Source: JB111 sp052093225 (lineage in GTDB: Bacteria > Actinomycetota > Actinomycetes > Actinomycetales > Actinomycetaceae). Taken from it: a stretch of 64,000 nucleotides of DNA. Position 1 is the first letter of the stretch; every line of letters starts with the position of its first letter. Position numbers and translations under genes: made by a program. The stretch lies in assembly GCA_052093225.1 (NCBI GenBank), contig JBQDDG010000003.1, positions 40,005 to 104,004 of the forward strand, in the 5' to 3' direction. The notes under the pieces are model-generated. The model was not told the DNA's origin and made no database searches. It worked only from the letters and a program-made list of their open reading frames with translations. Positions 45,788-55,134 of the stretch are shown here, piece after piece.

Positions 45788-46825
45788 TCAGTGCCGGCGC
45801 GGACCTGACTCGGGGTCCCGCACCTGCCCTGGCTCGGGGTCCGGCAACTGGCCCGACTCGGGGTCCGGGACCGGACCGGCCTCGTCGACCGGGGTCTCCG
45901 GCGCGCCGTCGGGTGCCTGGCGCTTGATGAGCATGCCGGTGCCGAGGCCGAGCAGGAGGTCGACCGCCGTGAGCAGCACGCGCGACATGAGGACGACGAC
46001 GAGCACGGCGCCGGAGTCGAGCAGCCCGGCGAGCATGATGCCGAGGATCCCCTCGCGCACGCCCACGCCGGCGGGGAAGATGATCGCGAGGAAGCCCACC
46101 ACCCAGGCGAGCGCGTAGCCGCTGACGGCACGCGCGAACGTCTCGAGCGTGGGGTCGAGGCCGACGGCCGTGGCGAGGAGCCAGACCTGGGTGCCCGCGA
46201 GCAGCCAGCCGACCACCGCCCACGCCGCGGCCCTGAGGATGCCGCCGGCGGAGAGCGGGTGCTCGAGCGGCGGGCGCTTGATGAGGCGGAGCGCCACCGA
46301 GAGGATCCAGTTGAGCACCGGCGGCAGGAGCACGACGACGAACAGCGGCAGCGTGAGCAGCACCCACCCGATCTGGGAGCGGATCTGCGGGTCGAGCGCG
46401 ATCGCGCCCACGGCGAGCGCCAGCCCGGTGACGATCGAGACGAGCAGCGACACGACCATGCCGGAGACCGACCGGCGCCGCGGGATGTCGATGTCCTTGC
46501 CCATCTCGGCGGCGGCGACGATGTTCCACACCCCGCCCGGGAGGTACTTGCCCACCTGGGAGACGAAGAAGAGCCGCGCCGCGGGCGGGATCGGGAGCCG
46601 GGAGCCGAGGTCGATGAGGACCTCGCGCCACGAGAGCATCGTGGCGATGACGTAGAGCACGGAGATCACGAGTGCGAGCCCGACGATCCACCACGGCATG
46701 TCCGCGAGCGCCGAGCGGACGATGTCCCACTGGTTGACGACGGCGAGCACGGCCGCACCGATCGCGGCCACGAGGAAGGCGCCGCGCACCCACGGCGAGC
46801 GCAGCGCGGCGAGGACCTTCTTCAT
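45788..46825 (-). CDS. Lysylphosphatidylglycerol synthase-TM/flippase-like membrane protein
   Basis: 345 residues, about eight membrane segments, with the AglD2/LPG-synthase transmembrane pattern (VGKYLPGGVWNIVAAAEMG, GYALAWVVGFLAIIFPAGVGVREGILGIML). Such domains are proposed lipid or polyprenyl-glycan flippases. Pro/Asp-rich C-terminal tail with repeated PDPESGQ. The ATG at 46825 overlaps the GT4 stop. Last gene of a GT2-GT4-flippase operon. Confidence 0.85.
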   Translation of the reverse strand: MKKVLAALRSPWVRGAFLVAAIGAAVLAVVNQWDIVRSALADMPWWIVGLALVISVLYVIATMLSWREVLIDLGSRLPIPPAARLFFVSQVGKYLPGGVWNIVAAAEMGKDIDIPRRRSVSGMVVSLLVSIVTGLALAVGAIALDPQIRSQIGWVLLTLPLFVVVLLPPVLNWILSVALRLIKRPPLEHPLSAGGILRAAAWAVVGWLLAGTQVWLLATAVGLDPTLETFARAVSGYALAWVVGFLAIIFPAGVGVREGILGIMLAGLLDSGAVLVVVLMSRVLLTAVDLLLGLGTGMLIKRQAPDGAPETPVDEAGPVPDPESGQLPDPEPGQVRDPESGPRRH

Positions 46826-48003
46826 GCGCGTCCCGCCCGGTCCCGGCGCGCCGGCGCGAGCCGGTCCCAGAGCGGCCCAGTGACGGCGGCAGGCGTGAAG
46901 TCGCGGGCGCGCCGGTCCGCCCGCGCGCGCAGGTCGGCGACGGCGGCCGGGTCCGCGAGCAGGCCCTCGAGGGCGTCCGTCAGGGCCGCCGCGTCCCCGG
47001 GCGGGACGAGCAGCGCGTCGCCGTCGAGGGCGCGGCGCTGCGGGGGCGTGTCGGAGGTGACGACGGCGCACCCCGCGGCGAGCGACTGGTAGACCTTGTT
47101 GGGCACCACCTTCAGCGCCTTGTCCGTGTCGCCGAAGATGCCGAGCCCGACGTCGTGGGCGGCCACGAGGTCCGGCAGCTCGCCCGGTGCGACCCAGTCC
47201 AGCCACGTGATGCCGTCGACGCCGTCGAGGATCCGACGCACCTCGTCGTGGTCCTGGCCGGTGCCGACGAGGGTGACGTCGAGCGGCACCCCGCGCGCGT
47301 GGAGCTCGGCGAGCGCGCGGGCGAGGGTGACCGTGCCCTGGAGCGGGGTGAAGAGCCCGTAGAAGATCGCGCTCGGGGTGCGGGCGGAGGCCCCGGCGTC
47401 CGCGCGGCGCCCGGCGCTGCCGTCCGAGCTCGCGCCCGCGTCGGCGTCCGCGCGGCGCCGGCCGGCGTCGGACCAGGCCTCCGGCGCTCCGACGGGCACG
47501 ACGACGGTGCGCTCGCGCACGGCGGGGGCTGCGAGGGCCGCGTGCTCCTCGGTGTCGACGACGACGACGTCCGCCGCGCCGGTGGCCAGGCGGTCGAGGG
47601 TGCGCAGGGCGGTGCCGCGCACGCGGTCGTCGACGCCGCGGTCGGCCGCCGTCGTGGCGGCGAAGATCAGGTGGTCGAGCACGATCGTCGACGACGGGAA
47701 GAGCGCCCGGGCGAGCAGCACGTCGAAGTGGCCGAGGTAGCCGACGACGACGACGTCGGGGCGGCGGTCACCGGCGAAGTCGAACGAGCCGTCGACGAGC
47801 CCGGCCCAGCGGGCGGCGAGCCGGGCGGCGAGGCGGGGCAGCAGCCAGGGACGCTGGAGCATGGCCACCCGGTCGGCCGTGGTCAGCCCGAGCGGGCGGT
47901 CGAGCTCCCGCACGGTCGCACCGCGCTCGGCGAGCCCCCGGAGCAGGACGCCCGCGCGGGGATGGACCGACGTGTCGTACGTGCCGAAGCCGAGGACCCT
48001 CAC
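46822..48003 (-). CDS. GT4-type glycosyltransferase
   Basis: 393-residue GT-B enzyme. N-terminal Rossmann lobe (VRVLGFGTYDTSVHPRAGVLLRGLAERG), C-terminal lobe with FYGLFTPLQGTVTLARALAEL, VPNKVYQSLAAGCAVVTSDTPPQRRAL and a terminal DALEGLLADP. An Ala/Asp/Arg low-complexity stretch (about 195-215) lies between lobes. GTG at 48003 overlaps the previous stop. Sugar specificity unknown. Confidence 0.87.
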   Translation of the reverse strand: MRVLGFGTYDTSVHPRAGVLLRGLAERGATVRELDRPLGLTTADRVAMLQRPWLLPRLAARLAARWAGLVDGSFDFAGDRRPDVVVVGYLGHFDVLLARALFPSSTIVLDHLIFAATTAADRGVDDRVRGTALRTLDRLATGAADVVVVDTEEHAALAAPAVRERTVVVPVGAPEAWSDAGRRRADADAGASSDGSAGRRADAGASARTPSAIFYGLFTPLQGTVTLARALAELHARGVPLDVTLVGTGQDHDEVRRILDGVDGITWLDWVAPGELPDLVAAHDVGLGIFGDTDKALKVVPNKVYQSLAAGCAVVTSDTPPQRRALDGDALLVPPGDAAALTDALEGLLADPAAVADLRARADRRARDFTPAAVTGPLWDRLAPARRDRAGRA

Positions 48004-49256
48004 CGGCCGGGTCGACCCTGACGGAGCTCCTCGGGAGCCGTGATCGCGGTGTGGTCGTCGGCCCCGACGCCGTCGAGGTCGCGCGGGACGCCACCGCGGC
48101 GCTGGCCCTCGGGCCCGGCGTGGGCGGCGGACCCGGCGGGCGCCGCGTGGTCGGCGGGCTCGCCGTAGGCCGTGGGCGCCACGTGGTCGACGGGCTCCGG
48201 GACGCCGTTCGCGGCGGGCGGGTCGACCGGGGCTGCGTCCGCGCCATTCACCTCGACTGCGCCGTGCACCTCGTGCGTGGCGTGGGCGTGCCCGGCGCCC
48301 TCGACCGAGAGCGCGGCCTCCCCGTACTGCAGGGACTTCACGCGTTCGAGGCTCTCCTCGACGAGCACGCGGTTCGTGCGCAGCAGGTCGGCGATCACGG
48401 TGAGCGCGATGCTCAGCAGCGCGCCCACGAGGGCCGCGGTACCGAAGATCAGCGACTGGACGTGCCCGCCGGCCTCCCCCATGAGGAACAGGACGAGGAA
48501 CCGCACGAACGGGACGAGCCCCGCGACAAGCAGGATCGCCCCCACCGTCAGCAGGATCGTGTGCGGCTTGAACATGAGGTACGAGCGCGTGATCGCCGCG
48601 CCCGACTTGAACATGTGGTGCCAGATGTTCTTGAACAGCCGCGACTCTCGGGTCTTGGGGTTCGTGCGGATCGGCAGCGAGGAGATGCGCAGGCGCTTGT
48701 TGCCCGCCTGGATGATCGTCTCCATGCAGTAGGAGAACTGGGTGACCACGTTGAGCCGGAGCAGCGCGCCCTTGGAGTAGGCGCGGAACCCCGAGGCGGC
48801 GTCGGGCAGCTTCGTGTTCGCCGCGAGGTTGACGACGTCGGAGCCGACCTTCTGCATCGCCTTCTTGAACGGCGAGAAGTGCTCGATGGTGGCGGTCTGG
48901 CGGTCCGCGATGACGATGTCCGACTCGCCACGGACGATCGGCTGCACGAGGTCGCCGATGACCTCCTGCGGGTACTGGTTGTCGCCGTCGGTGTTGACGA
49001 CGATGTCCGCACCGTGCGCGAGGGCGTAGTCGATGCCGTCGCGGAACGACCGGGCGAGCCCCTGGTTGCGGGCGTGGCGGACGAAGTGCGTCACACCGAG
49101 GTTCTTCGCGACCTCCACCGTCCGGTCCGTCGAGCCGTCGTCGACGACGAGGATGTGCACCTCGTCGATCCCCGGGATCTCGCGCGGGATCGTGGCGAGG
49201 ACGAGAGGAAGCGTCTCCTCCTCGTTGAGGCACGGGATCTGGACGAACAGCTTCAT
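48000..49256 (-). CDS. GT2 polyprenyl-phosphate glycosyltransferase (DPM-like)
   Basis: 418 residues. GT-A catalytic domain with DDGSTD (38-43), the DxD region VNTDGDNQYPQ (88-93) and RQTATIEHFS...GSDVVNLAAN, DAASGFRAYSKGA; two C-terminal membrane helices (about 255-320) and a long hydrophilic Ala/His/Pro/Gly tail. Likely makes a lipid-linked sugar donor used by GT-C enzymes. The ATG at 49256 has GAGG 6 nt upstream. Confidence 0.9.
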   Translation of the reverse strand: MKLFVQIPCLNEEETLPLVLATIPREIPGIDEVHILVVDDGSTDRTVEVAKNLGVTHFVRHARNQGLARSFRDGIDYALAHGADIVVNTDGDNQYPQEVIGDLVQPIVRGESDIVIADRQTATIEHFSPFKKAMQKVGSDVVNLAANTKLPDAASGFRAYSKGALLRLNVVTQFSYCMETIIQAGNKRLRISSLPIRTNPKTRESRLFKNIWHHMFKSGAAITRSYLMFKPHTILLTVGAILLVAGLVPFVRFLVLFLMGEAGGHVQSLIFGTAALVGALLSIALTVIADLLRTNRVLVEESLERVKSLQYGEAALSVEGAGHAHATHEVHGAVEVNGADAAPVDPPAANGVPEPVDHVAPTAYGEPADHAAPAGSAAHAGPEGQRRGGVPRDLDGVGADDHTAITAPEELRQGRPGR

Positions 49257-49334
49257 GTATACCTCGGGAGTCGGTCGAGTCACGTCCGCGGCGGTCCCGC
49301 CGCGGCAGCGGTGGGGCCGACCCGGAACGCGGCC

Positions 49335-49345
49335 AGGGTACCGTA
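49335..49345. promoter_or_regulatory. Overlapping divergent -10 boxes
   Basis: AGGGTACCGTA reads TACCGT on the plus strand (49339-49344) and TACGGT or TACCCT on the minus strand, so one symmetric site may start transcription both ways between the two glycosyltransferase operons. Confidence 0.4.
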
Positions 49346-49395
49346 GGGCCCGCGCGGGACCCCGGATGTCCCCAGTCGTGAAGGGGAGATCACAG

Positions 49396-50793
49396 GTGCA
49401 GGACAGCGCGAGCGACGGTGGTGCTCAGGCGCCCGACGCCGTGGCCGCGCGACCCGCCAGCACCCCCTCCCGCTGGGCCCGGCTGAGGCCCGAGCTCCCC
49501 TGGGCCGGTGGCCTCGCGCTGCTCACCGTCCTCATGACGATGACGGCGATCCTCGTCGGCACCTCGCTCTCCGCCCTCGACGAGCAGACCCACCTCGACT
49601 ACGCGTGGCAGGTCGCCCACGGCGAGCTGCCCGCCGACGGGGACCAGCTCTCCCCCTACGTGCTCGAGCAGTGGTCGTGCCGCGGCCAGACCAACCTCCC
49701 GGACCTGCCGGCGTGCGAGGGCGCTCGCGGGGGCGACCCGGTGGCGACGGACTACCCGGCGCTCGGCCAGAACTACAACGCCTTCCACCCGCCCGTCTAC
49801 TACCTCACCCCCGCCGTCACCGGCCTCGCCGCGCAGGCCGTGGGACTCGACTTCACCACCGGCGCCCGGCTCGCCAACGCGGCCTGGCTGACAGTCGGCA
49901 TGGTCGCCGTCTACGCGGCGATGCGGACCTGGCGCCTGCCGCGGCCGTGGGCGTTCTCGGCGGGCGCGGCACTGCTCGCGTTCAAGCCGGTGATCATCTC
50001 GGGCTGGCAGGTGACCAACGACGCCCCCGCGATGCTCGTCGGCGCCGGCGCCCTGTGGGTGCTCGGCCGCTGGGCGCTGCACGGGCGAATCGGCTGGGTG
50101 TGGCCCACGGCGATCGCGCTGCTCGCGGCGAGCACCAAGGTGATGAGCTCGGTCGCGATCCTCGCCGTCGTCGGGACGATCGCCCTCCTGGCCGTGGCCG
50201 ACGTGCGGCGACGCGACTGGCGCACCCTCGGCCGCCGCGCCGCCACGGTGCTCGCGCCGGTCGCCGTCGTCGCCGCGTGCCTGACGGCGTGGGACCGGTT
50301 CCAGGCCGGACGCGGCAGCTCAAGCTGGGACAACCCGCTGTACGGGATCAGCACGCGCCCGGTCGAGGGCAGCCCCTGGGACGAGGTGATGCCCACGCTC
50401 CTCGACGCGTTCGGGCTCATCAAGAACTCCCAGCTGCCCGGCGAGCTCGGCGGGTGGCAGATCGACGTCGTCACCGCGGTGTGGTGGGTCCTGCTCACCG
50501 CCGCACCGTTCATGGTCCTCGTCGCGTACGGCGCCGGCCGGTCCGAGCGCCTGCTCGGGCTCACGGCGATCGCCGGGACCATAGGCGCGGGCATCATCGT
50601 CCAGACGCAGGAGATCCTCAGCAACGACCACGCCTTCCGGCTGATCTCGGGCCGCTACGCGATCACGCTCCTGCCGATCACCGTGGCAGCCTTCATGCTG
50701 CCGATGTACCGGCGCGGGTTCGGCATCGCCGTCCACGTCCTCGTCGGCCTGTCCGTGTCCGTCACCTGGCTCAGCCTGGGAGGGGTCCTGTGA
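49396..50793 (+). CDS. Polytopic GT-C-like membrane protein
   Basis: 465 residues, about 11 membrane segments. The first extracytoplasmic loop has SALDEQTHLDYAWQVAHGELPADG, a GT-C-like Asp/Glu-His site, then CRGQTN...ALGQNYNAFHPPVYYLTPA. Resembles DUF2142/RgtA-type enzymes that use lipid-linked sugars. The GTG at 49396 has a GGGGAG about 8 nt upstream. Coupled to the next GT-C gene by GTGA. Confidence 0.8.
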   Translation: MQDSASDGGAQAPDAVAARPASTPSRWARLRPELPWAGGLALLTVLMTMTAILVGTSLSALDEQTHLDYAWQVAHGELPADGDQLSPYVLEQWSCRGQTNLPDLPACEGARGGDPVATDYPALGQNYNAFHPPVYYLTPAVTGLAAQAVGLDFTTGARLANAAWLTVGMVAVYAAMRTWRLPRPWAFSAGAALLAFKPVIISGWQVTNDAPAMLVGAGALWVLGRWALHGRIGWVWPTAIALLAASTKVMSSVAILAVVGTIALLAVADVRRRDWRTLGRRAATVLAPVAVVAACLTAWDRFQAGRGSSSWDNPLYGISTRPVEGSPWDEVMPTLLDAFGLIKNSQLPGELGGWQIDVVTAVWWVLLTAAPFMVLVAYGAGRSERLLGLTAIAGTIGAGIIVQTQEILSNDHAFRLISGRYAITLLPITVAAFMLPMYRRGFGIAVHVLVGLSVSVTWLSLGGVL

Positions 50794-52556
50794 GCGCCGA
50801 GCGCCGCCGTCCGCGCGAGGTCTTCCGCCTCGCGGTCGTCGCGCTCACCCTCCTCGTCGCCGGGATCGGTGCCCTGTGGGCCGTCCTCACCCCCGGCTTC
50901 CGGGCGCCCGACGAGCCGCAGCACGTCGACACGGTCCTCCACGTCGTCGCGGGCGACGGGTGGGCGCCGCCCGGCGAGCAGGTCTTCCTCCAGGGCGTCC
51001 ACGTCGCCGCCGACGAGGCCGGGTGGGTCGAGTCCGGGCTCGAGCTCGTCCAGCAGAACTCGCACGCCCACCCCGGCGCGTGGTGGGGCACAGGTCCCAC
51101 GCCGTTCGTCCTGCTCAGCCCCGAGCCCGCCGACCCGGCTGACCGGACCGTCATCCTCGACGTCGACCACCGCGTCACCCTGTTCCAGCAGGTCGACCAG
51201 ATGACGCAGCACCCGCCCGCCTACTACGGGCTGGCCGCCGGCTACCTCAAGGTCCTCGGCGCCGACGGCTGGGCGTGGGACACCCAGCTGCTCGCGCTGC
51301 GTCTCCTCGACGTCGTGCTCATCTCCGGCGTCGTCCCGCTCACCGTCATCGCGATCCGGAACCTCGGCGGGTCGCGGTCCGCCGCGCTCGTCGGCGCGTT
51401 CGGGATCACCGCACCGGCCCAGCTCCTCTACGTCAACTCCGCCGTGACGAACGACGCCCTGCTCAACCTCTGCGGCGCCGGCGTGCTCGCCCTGTCCGCC
51501 GTCGTGCTGCGCGGGAGGTGGGACTGGCGACACGTCGTCGGCACGGGGCTCGTCCTCGGGGCCGGCCTCATGACCAAGGGGTTCATGCTCGCGTTCATCC
51601 CCGTCGTCGCGCTCGCGTTCCTCCTCTCGACGGCGTCCGGCCGGCCGCTCAGGGCCCGTGCGCTCGGCGCGTTCTGGTCGCTCGGGGTGGCGTTCGTCGT
51701 CGGCGGCTGGTGGTGGCTGAAGAACCTGTTCGTCCACGGCACGTTCCAGCCCGACGGCTACCCCGGCCGCGAGCCGCTCGACGACGTCTCCCACCTCGGG
51801 CTCAGCACGCCGCAGTTCCTCCTCGGTGCCGAGCGCAACATCGTCTCCAGCACCTGGGGCAACTTCGGCTGGCTCGAGACGCCGATGCCGGAGTGGTACC
51901 AGCACGTGCTCACCTACGTCACCCTCGCGATCGTGGTCGCCGGGATCGTGCTCGCGGGCCGGCACCGCAAGGCGCTCCTCGTGCTCGTCGCGGCGTGGGT
52001 GGGGGTGCTCGGCGTCGTCGTCTACGGCGCCTACCAGGAGTATTGGTCCACCGGTCTGCTGGCCGGCCTGCAGGGGCGCTACCTGTTCGTCGCCGTCGTG
52101 GGGCTGCTCGCGGCGTTCGCGATCGCCGTCGACGCCGCGGCGCGCAGGGGCTCGGCCATGGTGGCGACGGCCGTGCGGGTCGGCGTCGCGCTCATCTGCC
52201 TGGTCCTCGCCGTCCACGGCCTCTGGTACGGGTTCACCGCCTTCTACGCGGAGAGCTACGAGGGCCTGTCCGCCGGCCTCAACCGCTGGAACATCTGGAG
52301 CTCGTTCGGGATCCCCAAGCTCTTCGCGCTCCTCGGTGCGACGGCGGCGCTCGCCGTGGCGAGCCTCGTCCTGCTCGGGGTGCAGTCGTGGCGCGACTCG
52401 CGGTTGCCCGCCGGGGCCTCAGCGGCCGAGCCGGGTGCGGACCTTGGCGACGGCGCGCCGGACGACCTCGCGCGTCCCGGCGTCCCGGCGGACCCGGCGC
52501 GCGGCACCGAGCAGACGGACCGCCCGGCTGCCGGCGAGCGCGGCCGGGACGCGTAG
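50790..52556 (+). CDS. Polytopic GT-C-like (DUF2142-type) membrane protein
   Basis: 588 residues, about 11-12 membrane segments. TPGFRAPDEPQHVDTVLHVVAGDGW in the first loop is the DUF2142/GT-C acidic motif (PDEPQH), and QHPPAYYGLAAGY and ISTPQFLL-like segments follow. A paralogue-like partner of the preceding gene. The last ~46 codons, a Pro/Asp/Gly/Arg low-complexity tail, overlap the 3' end of the convergent glycosyltransferase by 138 bp. Confidence 0.82.
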   Translation: MSAERRRPREVFRLAVVALTLLVAGIGALWAVLTPGFRAPDEPQHVDTVLHVVAGDGWAPPGEQVFLQGVHVAADEAGWVESGLELVQQNSHAHPGAWWGTGPTPFVLLSPEPADPADRTVILDVDHRVTLFQQVDQMTQHPPAYYGLAAGYLKVLGADGWAWDTQLLALRLLDVVLISGVVPLTVIAIRNLGGSRSAALVGAFGITAPAQLLYVNSAVTNDALLNLCGAGVLALSAVVLRGRWDWRHVVGTGLVLGAGLMTKGFMLAFIPVVALAFLLSTASGRPLRARALGAFWSLGVAFVVGGWWWLKNLFVHGTFQPDGYPGREPLDDVSHLGLSTPQFLLGAERNIVSSTWGNFGWLETPMPEWYQHVLTYVTLAIVVAGIVLAGRHRKALLVLVAAWVGVLGVVVYGAYQEYWSTGLLAGLQGRYLFVAVVGLLAAFAIAVDAAARRGSAMVATAVRVGVALICLVLAVHGLWYGFTAFYAESYEGLSAGLNRWNIWSSFGIPKLFALLGATAALAVASLVLLGVQSWRDSRLPAGASAAEPGADLGDGAPDDLARPGVPADPARGTEQTDRPAAGERGRDA

Positions 52557-55079
52557 GGCCGTCCGCGGCAGGACGTAGGGCTCGACGTGGGCCTGGGCGG
52601 CGTCGAACGGCTCGTCGTCCGTCACCGGCTCCCAGCCGACCGACTCCCGCGGCCCCTCGGCGCGCACCCGCGCCGCCGCGTCGGTGAGCAGGTCGAGGTA
52701 GGTCTGCCCCTGCAGGTGGGGTGACCACGTGAGCAGCGCCTCGCGCCGGGCGCGCGCGCCGATGCGGCGCCGGAGCGCCGGGTCCGAGACGAGGGCGTCC
52801 AGGGCCTGCGTCCAGCCCTCGCGGCTCTCCGGCAGGAAGCCCGTCACGCCGTCCTCGACCGACTCCCGGAACGGCTGGGTGGGAGAGGCGACCACCGGGG
52901 TCTCCACCAGGGCCGACTCGAGCCACTTGATGGCCGACTTCGCCTCGTTGAAGATCGAGCCCGGGGTCAGGGGCGCGAGGCTGACGTCGACGTCGCGCAG
53001 GAGCCCCGGCAGGTCGTACCAGGGCACGAACGGCAGGCGGCGGACCCGGTCCGCGAAGGGCTCGAGCGCTCCCGTGGGCCGCAGGTGCCCGCCCAGCCAC
53101 AGCTCGACGTCCGGGTGCCGCTCAAGGACCTCGATGACGCTCGGCTCGATGTAGGCCCAGTCGGCGTCGTGCGTGGTCGTCCCCGAGAAGTACCCGATGC
53201 GGACGGGTCCTGCGGCGCGCTCGCGGCGCAGCGCGCGGTCGGAACGGCGGGCGAGCAGCGACCCGACCCCGTTGGGGAACCGGTAGGACGGCATCGTCGT
53301 CACGGCGCTCGCGTGCTCGCACAGCGTCCGCGTCGAACCCACGTAGGCGTCGGCCAGCTCCATCGAGGTGCGGTAGCGGCGCACGCCGCGCCACCACAGG
53401 GCGAGCTCGTCGTCGGGCATGCCGGCGAGGCCGTCGACCTGCCCCTCGAGGCCGGGGTCGAAGATGAGGTCGTCGATGTCGAACAGGACCGGGACCGCTC
53501 GCTCGCGCGCACGCACCGAGGCCACGAGGTCGACGATCTGGTCGGTGGCCGGCACCCGGTAGAGCACGAGCGCGTCGCAGCGCAGCGCCTCCTCGACCAG
53601 CCGCGGGTCCCGGTAGTGGCGCACGCGCGCAGAGACCCCGTGCAGGCCGAGGCCCTCGGCGGCAAGCTGGGTGCGGTAGCGCTGCGGCGCCCCCTGGATG
53701 CCGCTGACGAACAGAACACGGCGCATGAGGGCGCGCTCGGCCCCGCGCGCCCCGGCCCCCGGCAGGTCCTCCCCCTCATCCGTCGAGACTGCGGTTCGTC
53801 GCCGTCGAGATTGCGGTTCGTCGTCGTCGAGGTTGCGGTTCGTCGTCGGGACGACGGCGGGCTCCTGCCCACTCATCACCGCGTACCGCTCGATGAGCCC
53901 GTCCACCTGGTCCGGCAGGGAGCGGACCGGGCTCGCCGACCCCTGGCCGGTGCGGGCGCGGGCGGCGGCCGGGTCCGCGACGAGGTCCCGCAGCCGGGCG
54001 AGCAGGGTGTCCTCGTCGCCGGCGGGCACGAGCCAGCCGTTGACGCCCTCCTCGACGGCCTCCTCCGGCCCGAGCGTGTCGGTGGCGAGGACCGCGAGCC
54101 CGGCCCGCAGCGCCTCGCGCGTGAGGATGGAGTGGGACTCGCGCATGATCGAGGCGAGCACGAGCACGTCGGCGCCCGCGAGGACGTCCGCGCGGTCCTC
54201 GGGGGCGAACGGTTCGCGGAGCCGCACCTGCGGCGGGACGGGCCGGTCGTCGTCGGCGCGGGTGCCGTACATGTCGAGGACCCACTCCCGGCCCGGGTCC
54301 TCCTCGGCGAGCCGGCGGGCGGCCCGGAGCAGCAGCGGCCCGCCCTTGACGGCGTCGTTCCCGCCCGCGAAGAGCAGGCGCAGCGGCCCGTCCCCCGTGT
54401 GGGCGGCGGGCAGCGGGTCGTCGGCCCCGACGCCGGGTAGGCCGTTCTCGTCGACCTCGAGCAGGTCGGCGGGCACGCCGTTGGCCAGGAACGTGCGGGC
54501 CGCGGAGGCCGAGGGGGCAAGGACGACGTCGGCGTGGGCGAGCTCGGGGGCCAGCTCGGCGAGACGCTCGTCGGCGGCGGGGCGGCCGCGCTCGCACTCG
54601 CACACGCCGCAGCCGACCACAAGCGAGCAGGGCCGCATGTCCTGGTCCACGAGGAACTGGCGCGTGCACTGCCACCACCAGTCGTGGGCGGTGACGAGGA
54701 CGGCCGCACCGGACTCCTTGGCCGCCCGCACGAGCGAACCGCCGAGCGTCTGCAGGGAGTGCAGGTGGACGACGTCGGGCCGCTCGGCCGCGAGCCACTC
54801 GCGGAAGTCGGCCTCGACGGCGGGGTTGGACCAGTTCTTCCGGTCCGCCCACGAGGTGTAGGGGTGGGTCTCGATCCAGCGCACGCGCACGGTGCCGTGC
54901 TCGCCGACGTCGGTGTCCTCCCACGTGGACAGCGCGGGGCGCGAGTCGTCGAGGTGCCCCGCGTAGACGAGGGCCTCGTGACCGGCGGCGGCGAGCGCCC
55001 GGGCGATGCGGCGGGGGACGAGGGTGCCGCCCGAGATGAAGTTCGGCGGGTAGTGGGCCGAGACCTGGGCGACGCGCAT
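52419..55079 (-). CDS. Fused double glycosyltransferase (GT4 + second GT-B)
   Basis: 886 residues in one open frame. N-terminal GT4 (about 1-410: MRVAQVSAHYPPNFISGGTLVPRRIARAL, RLLFAGGNDAVKGG, ESHSILTREALRAGLAVLATDTLGPEEAV), a 40-residue linker, and a second GT-B (about 450-886: RRVLFVSGIQGAPQRYRTQL, LFDIDDLIFDPGLEGQVDG, IGYFSGTTTHDADW, APLTPGSIFNEAKSAIKWLESALVETPVVASPTQPF). The linker is encoded by three 22-bp repeats. The C-terminus VRRAVAKVRTRLGR resembles that of the GT at 58647. A leaderless-type -10 (TAGGAT, 55092-55087) sits 7 nt before the ATG. An internal ATG at 53726 could start the second enzyme alone. Confidence 0.88.
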   Translation of the reverse strand: MRVAQVSAHYPPNFISGGTLVPRRIARALAAAGHEALVYAGHLDDSRPALSTWEDTDVGEHGTVRVRWIETHPYTSWADRKNWSNPAVEADFREWLAAERPDVVHLHSLQTLGGSLVRAAKESGAAVLVTAHDWWWQCTRQFLVDQDMRPCSLVVGCGVCECERGRPAADERLAELAPELAHADVVLAPSASAARTFLANGVPADLLEVDENGLPGVGADDPLPAAHTGDGPLRLLFAGGNDAVKGGPLLLRAARRLAEEDPGREWVLDMYGTRADDDRPVPPQVRLREPFAPEDRADVLAGADVLVLASIMRESHSILTREALRAGLAVLATDTLGPEEAVEEGVNGWLVPAGDEDTLLARLRDLVADPAAARARTGQGSASPVRSLPDQVDGLIERYAVMSGQEPAVVPTTNRNLDDDEPQSRRRRTAVSTDEGEDLPGAGARGAERALMRRVLFVSGIQGAPQRYRTQLAAEGLGLHGVSARVRHYRDPRLVEEALRCDALVLYRVPATDQIVDLVASVRARERAVPVLFDIDDLIFDPGLEGQVDGLAGMPDDELALWWRGVRRYRTSMELADAYVGSTRTLCEHASAVTTMPSYRFPNGVGSLLARRSDRALRRERAAGPVRIGYFSGTTTHDADWAYIEPSVIEVLERHPDVELWLGGHLRPTGALEPFADRVRRLPFVPWYDLPGLLRDVDVSLAPLTPGSIFNEAKSAIKWLESALVETPVVASPTQPFRESVEDGVTGFLPESREGWTQALDALVSDPALRRRIGARARREALLTWSPHLQGQTYLDLLTDAAARVRAEGPRESVGWEPVTDDEPFDAAQAHVEPYVLPRTALRVPAALAGSRAVRLLGAARRVRRDAGTREVVRRAVAKVRTRLGR
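53781..53846 (-). repeat. 22-bp tandem repeat, three copies, at the fusion linker
   Basis: Units at 53781-53802, 53803-53824 and 53825-53846, differing at a few bases (core TGCGGTTCGTCG). Since 22 is not a multiple of three, each copy is read in another frame, as TNRNLD, DEPQSR and RRTAVST. A copy gain would bring the stop at 53776 into frame; a loss would read out of frame to the stop at 53300. Confidence 0.9.
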
Positions 55080-55086
55080 GGTGACG

Positions 55087-55128
55087 ATCCTAGGCAGGGC
55101 GCGACGACCGCTCGTTCCCGACTACTTT
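55087..55128. promoter_or_regulatory. Divergent leaderless promoters
   Basis: TAGGAT (minus, 55092-55087) is 7 nt before the ATG at 55079; TACTTT (plus, 55123-55128) is 6 nt before the ATG at 55135. Neither gene has a Shine-Dalgarno. Confidence 0.5.
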
Positions 55129-55134
55129 GGCGCC

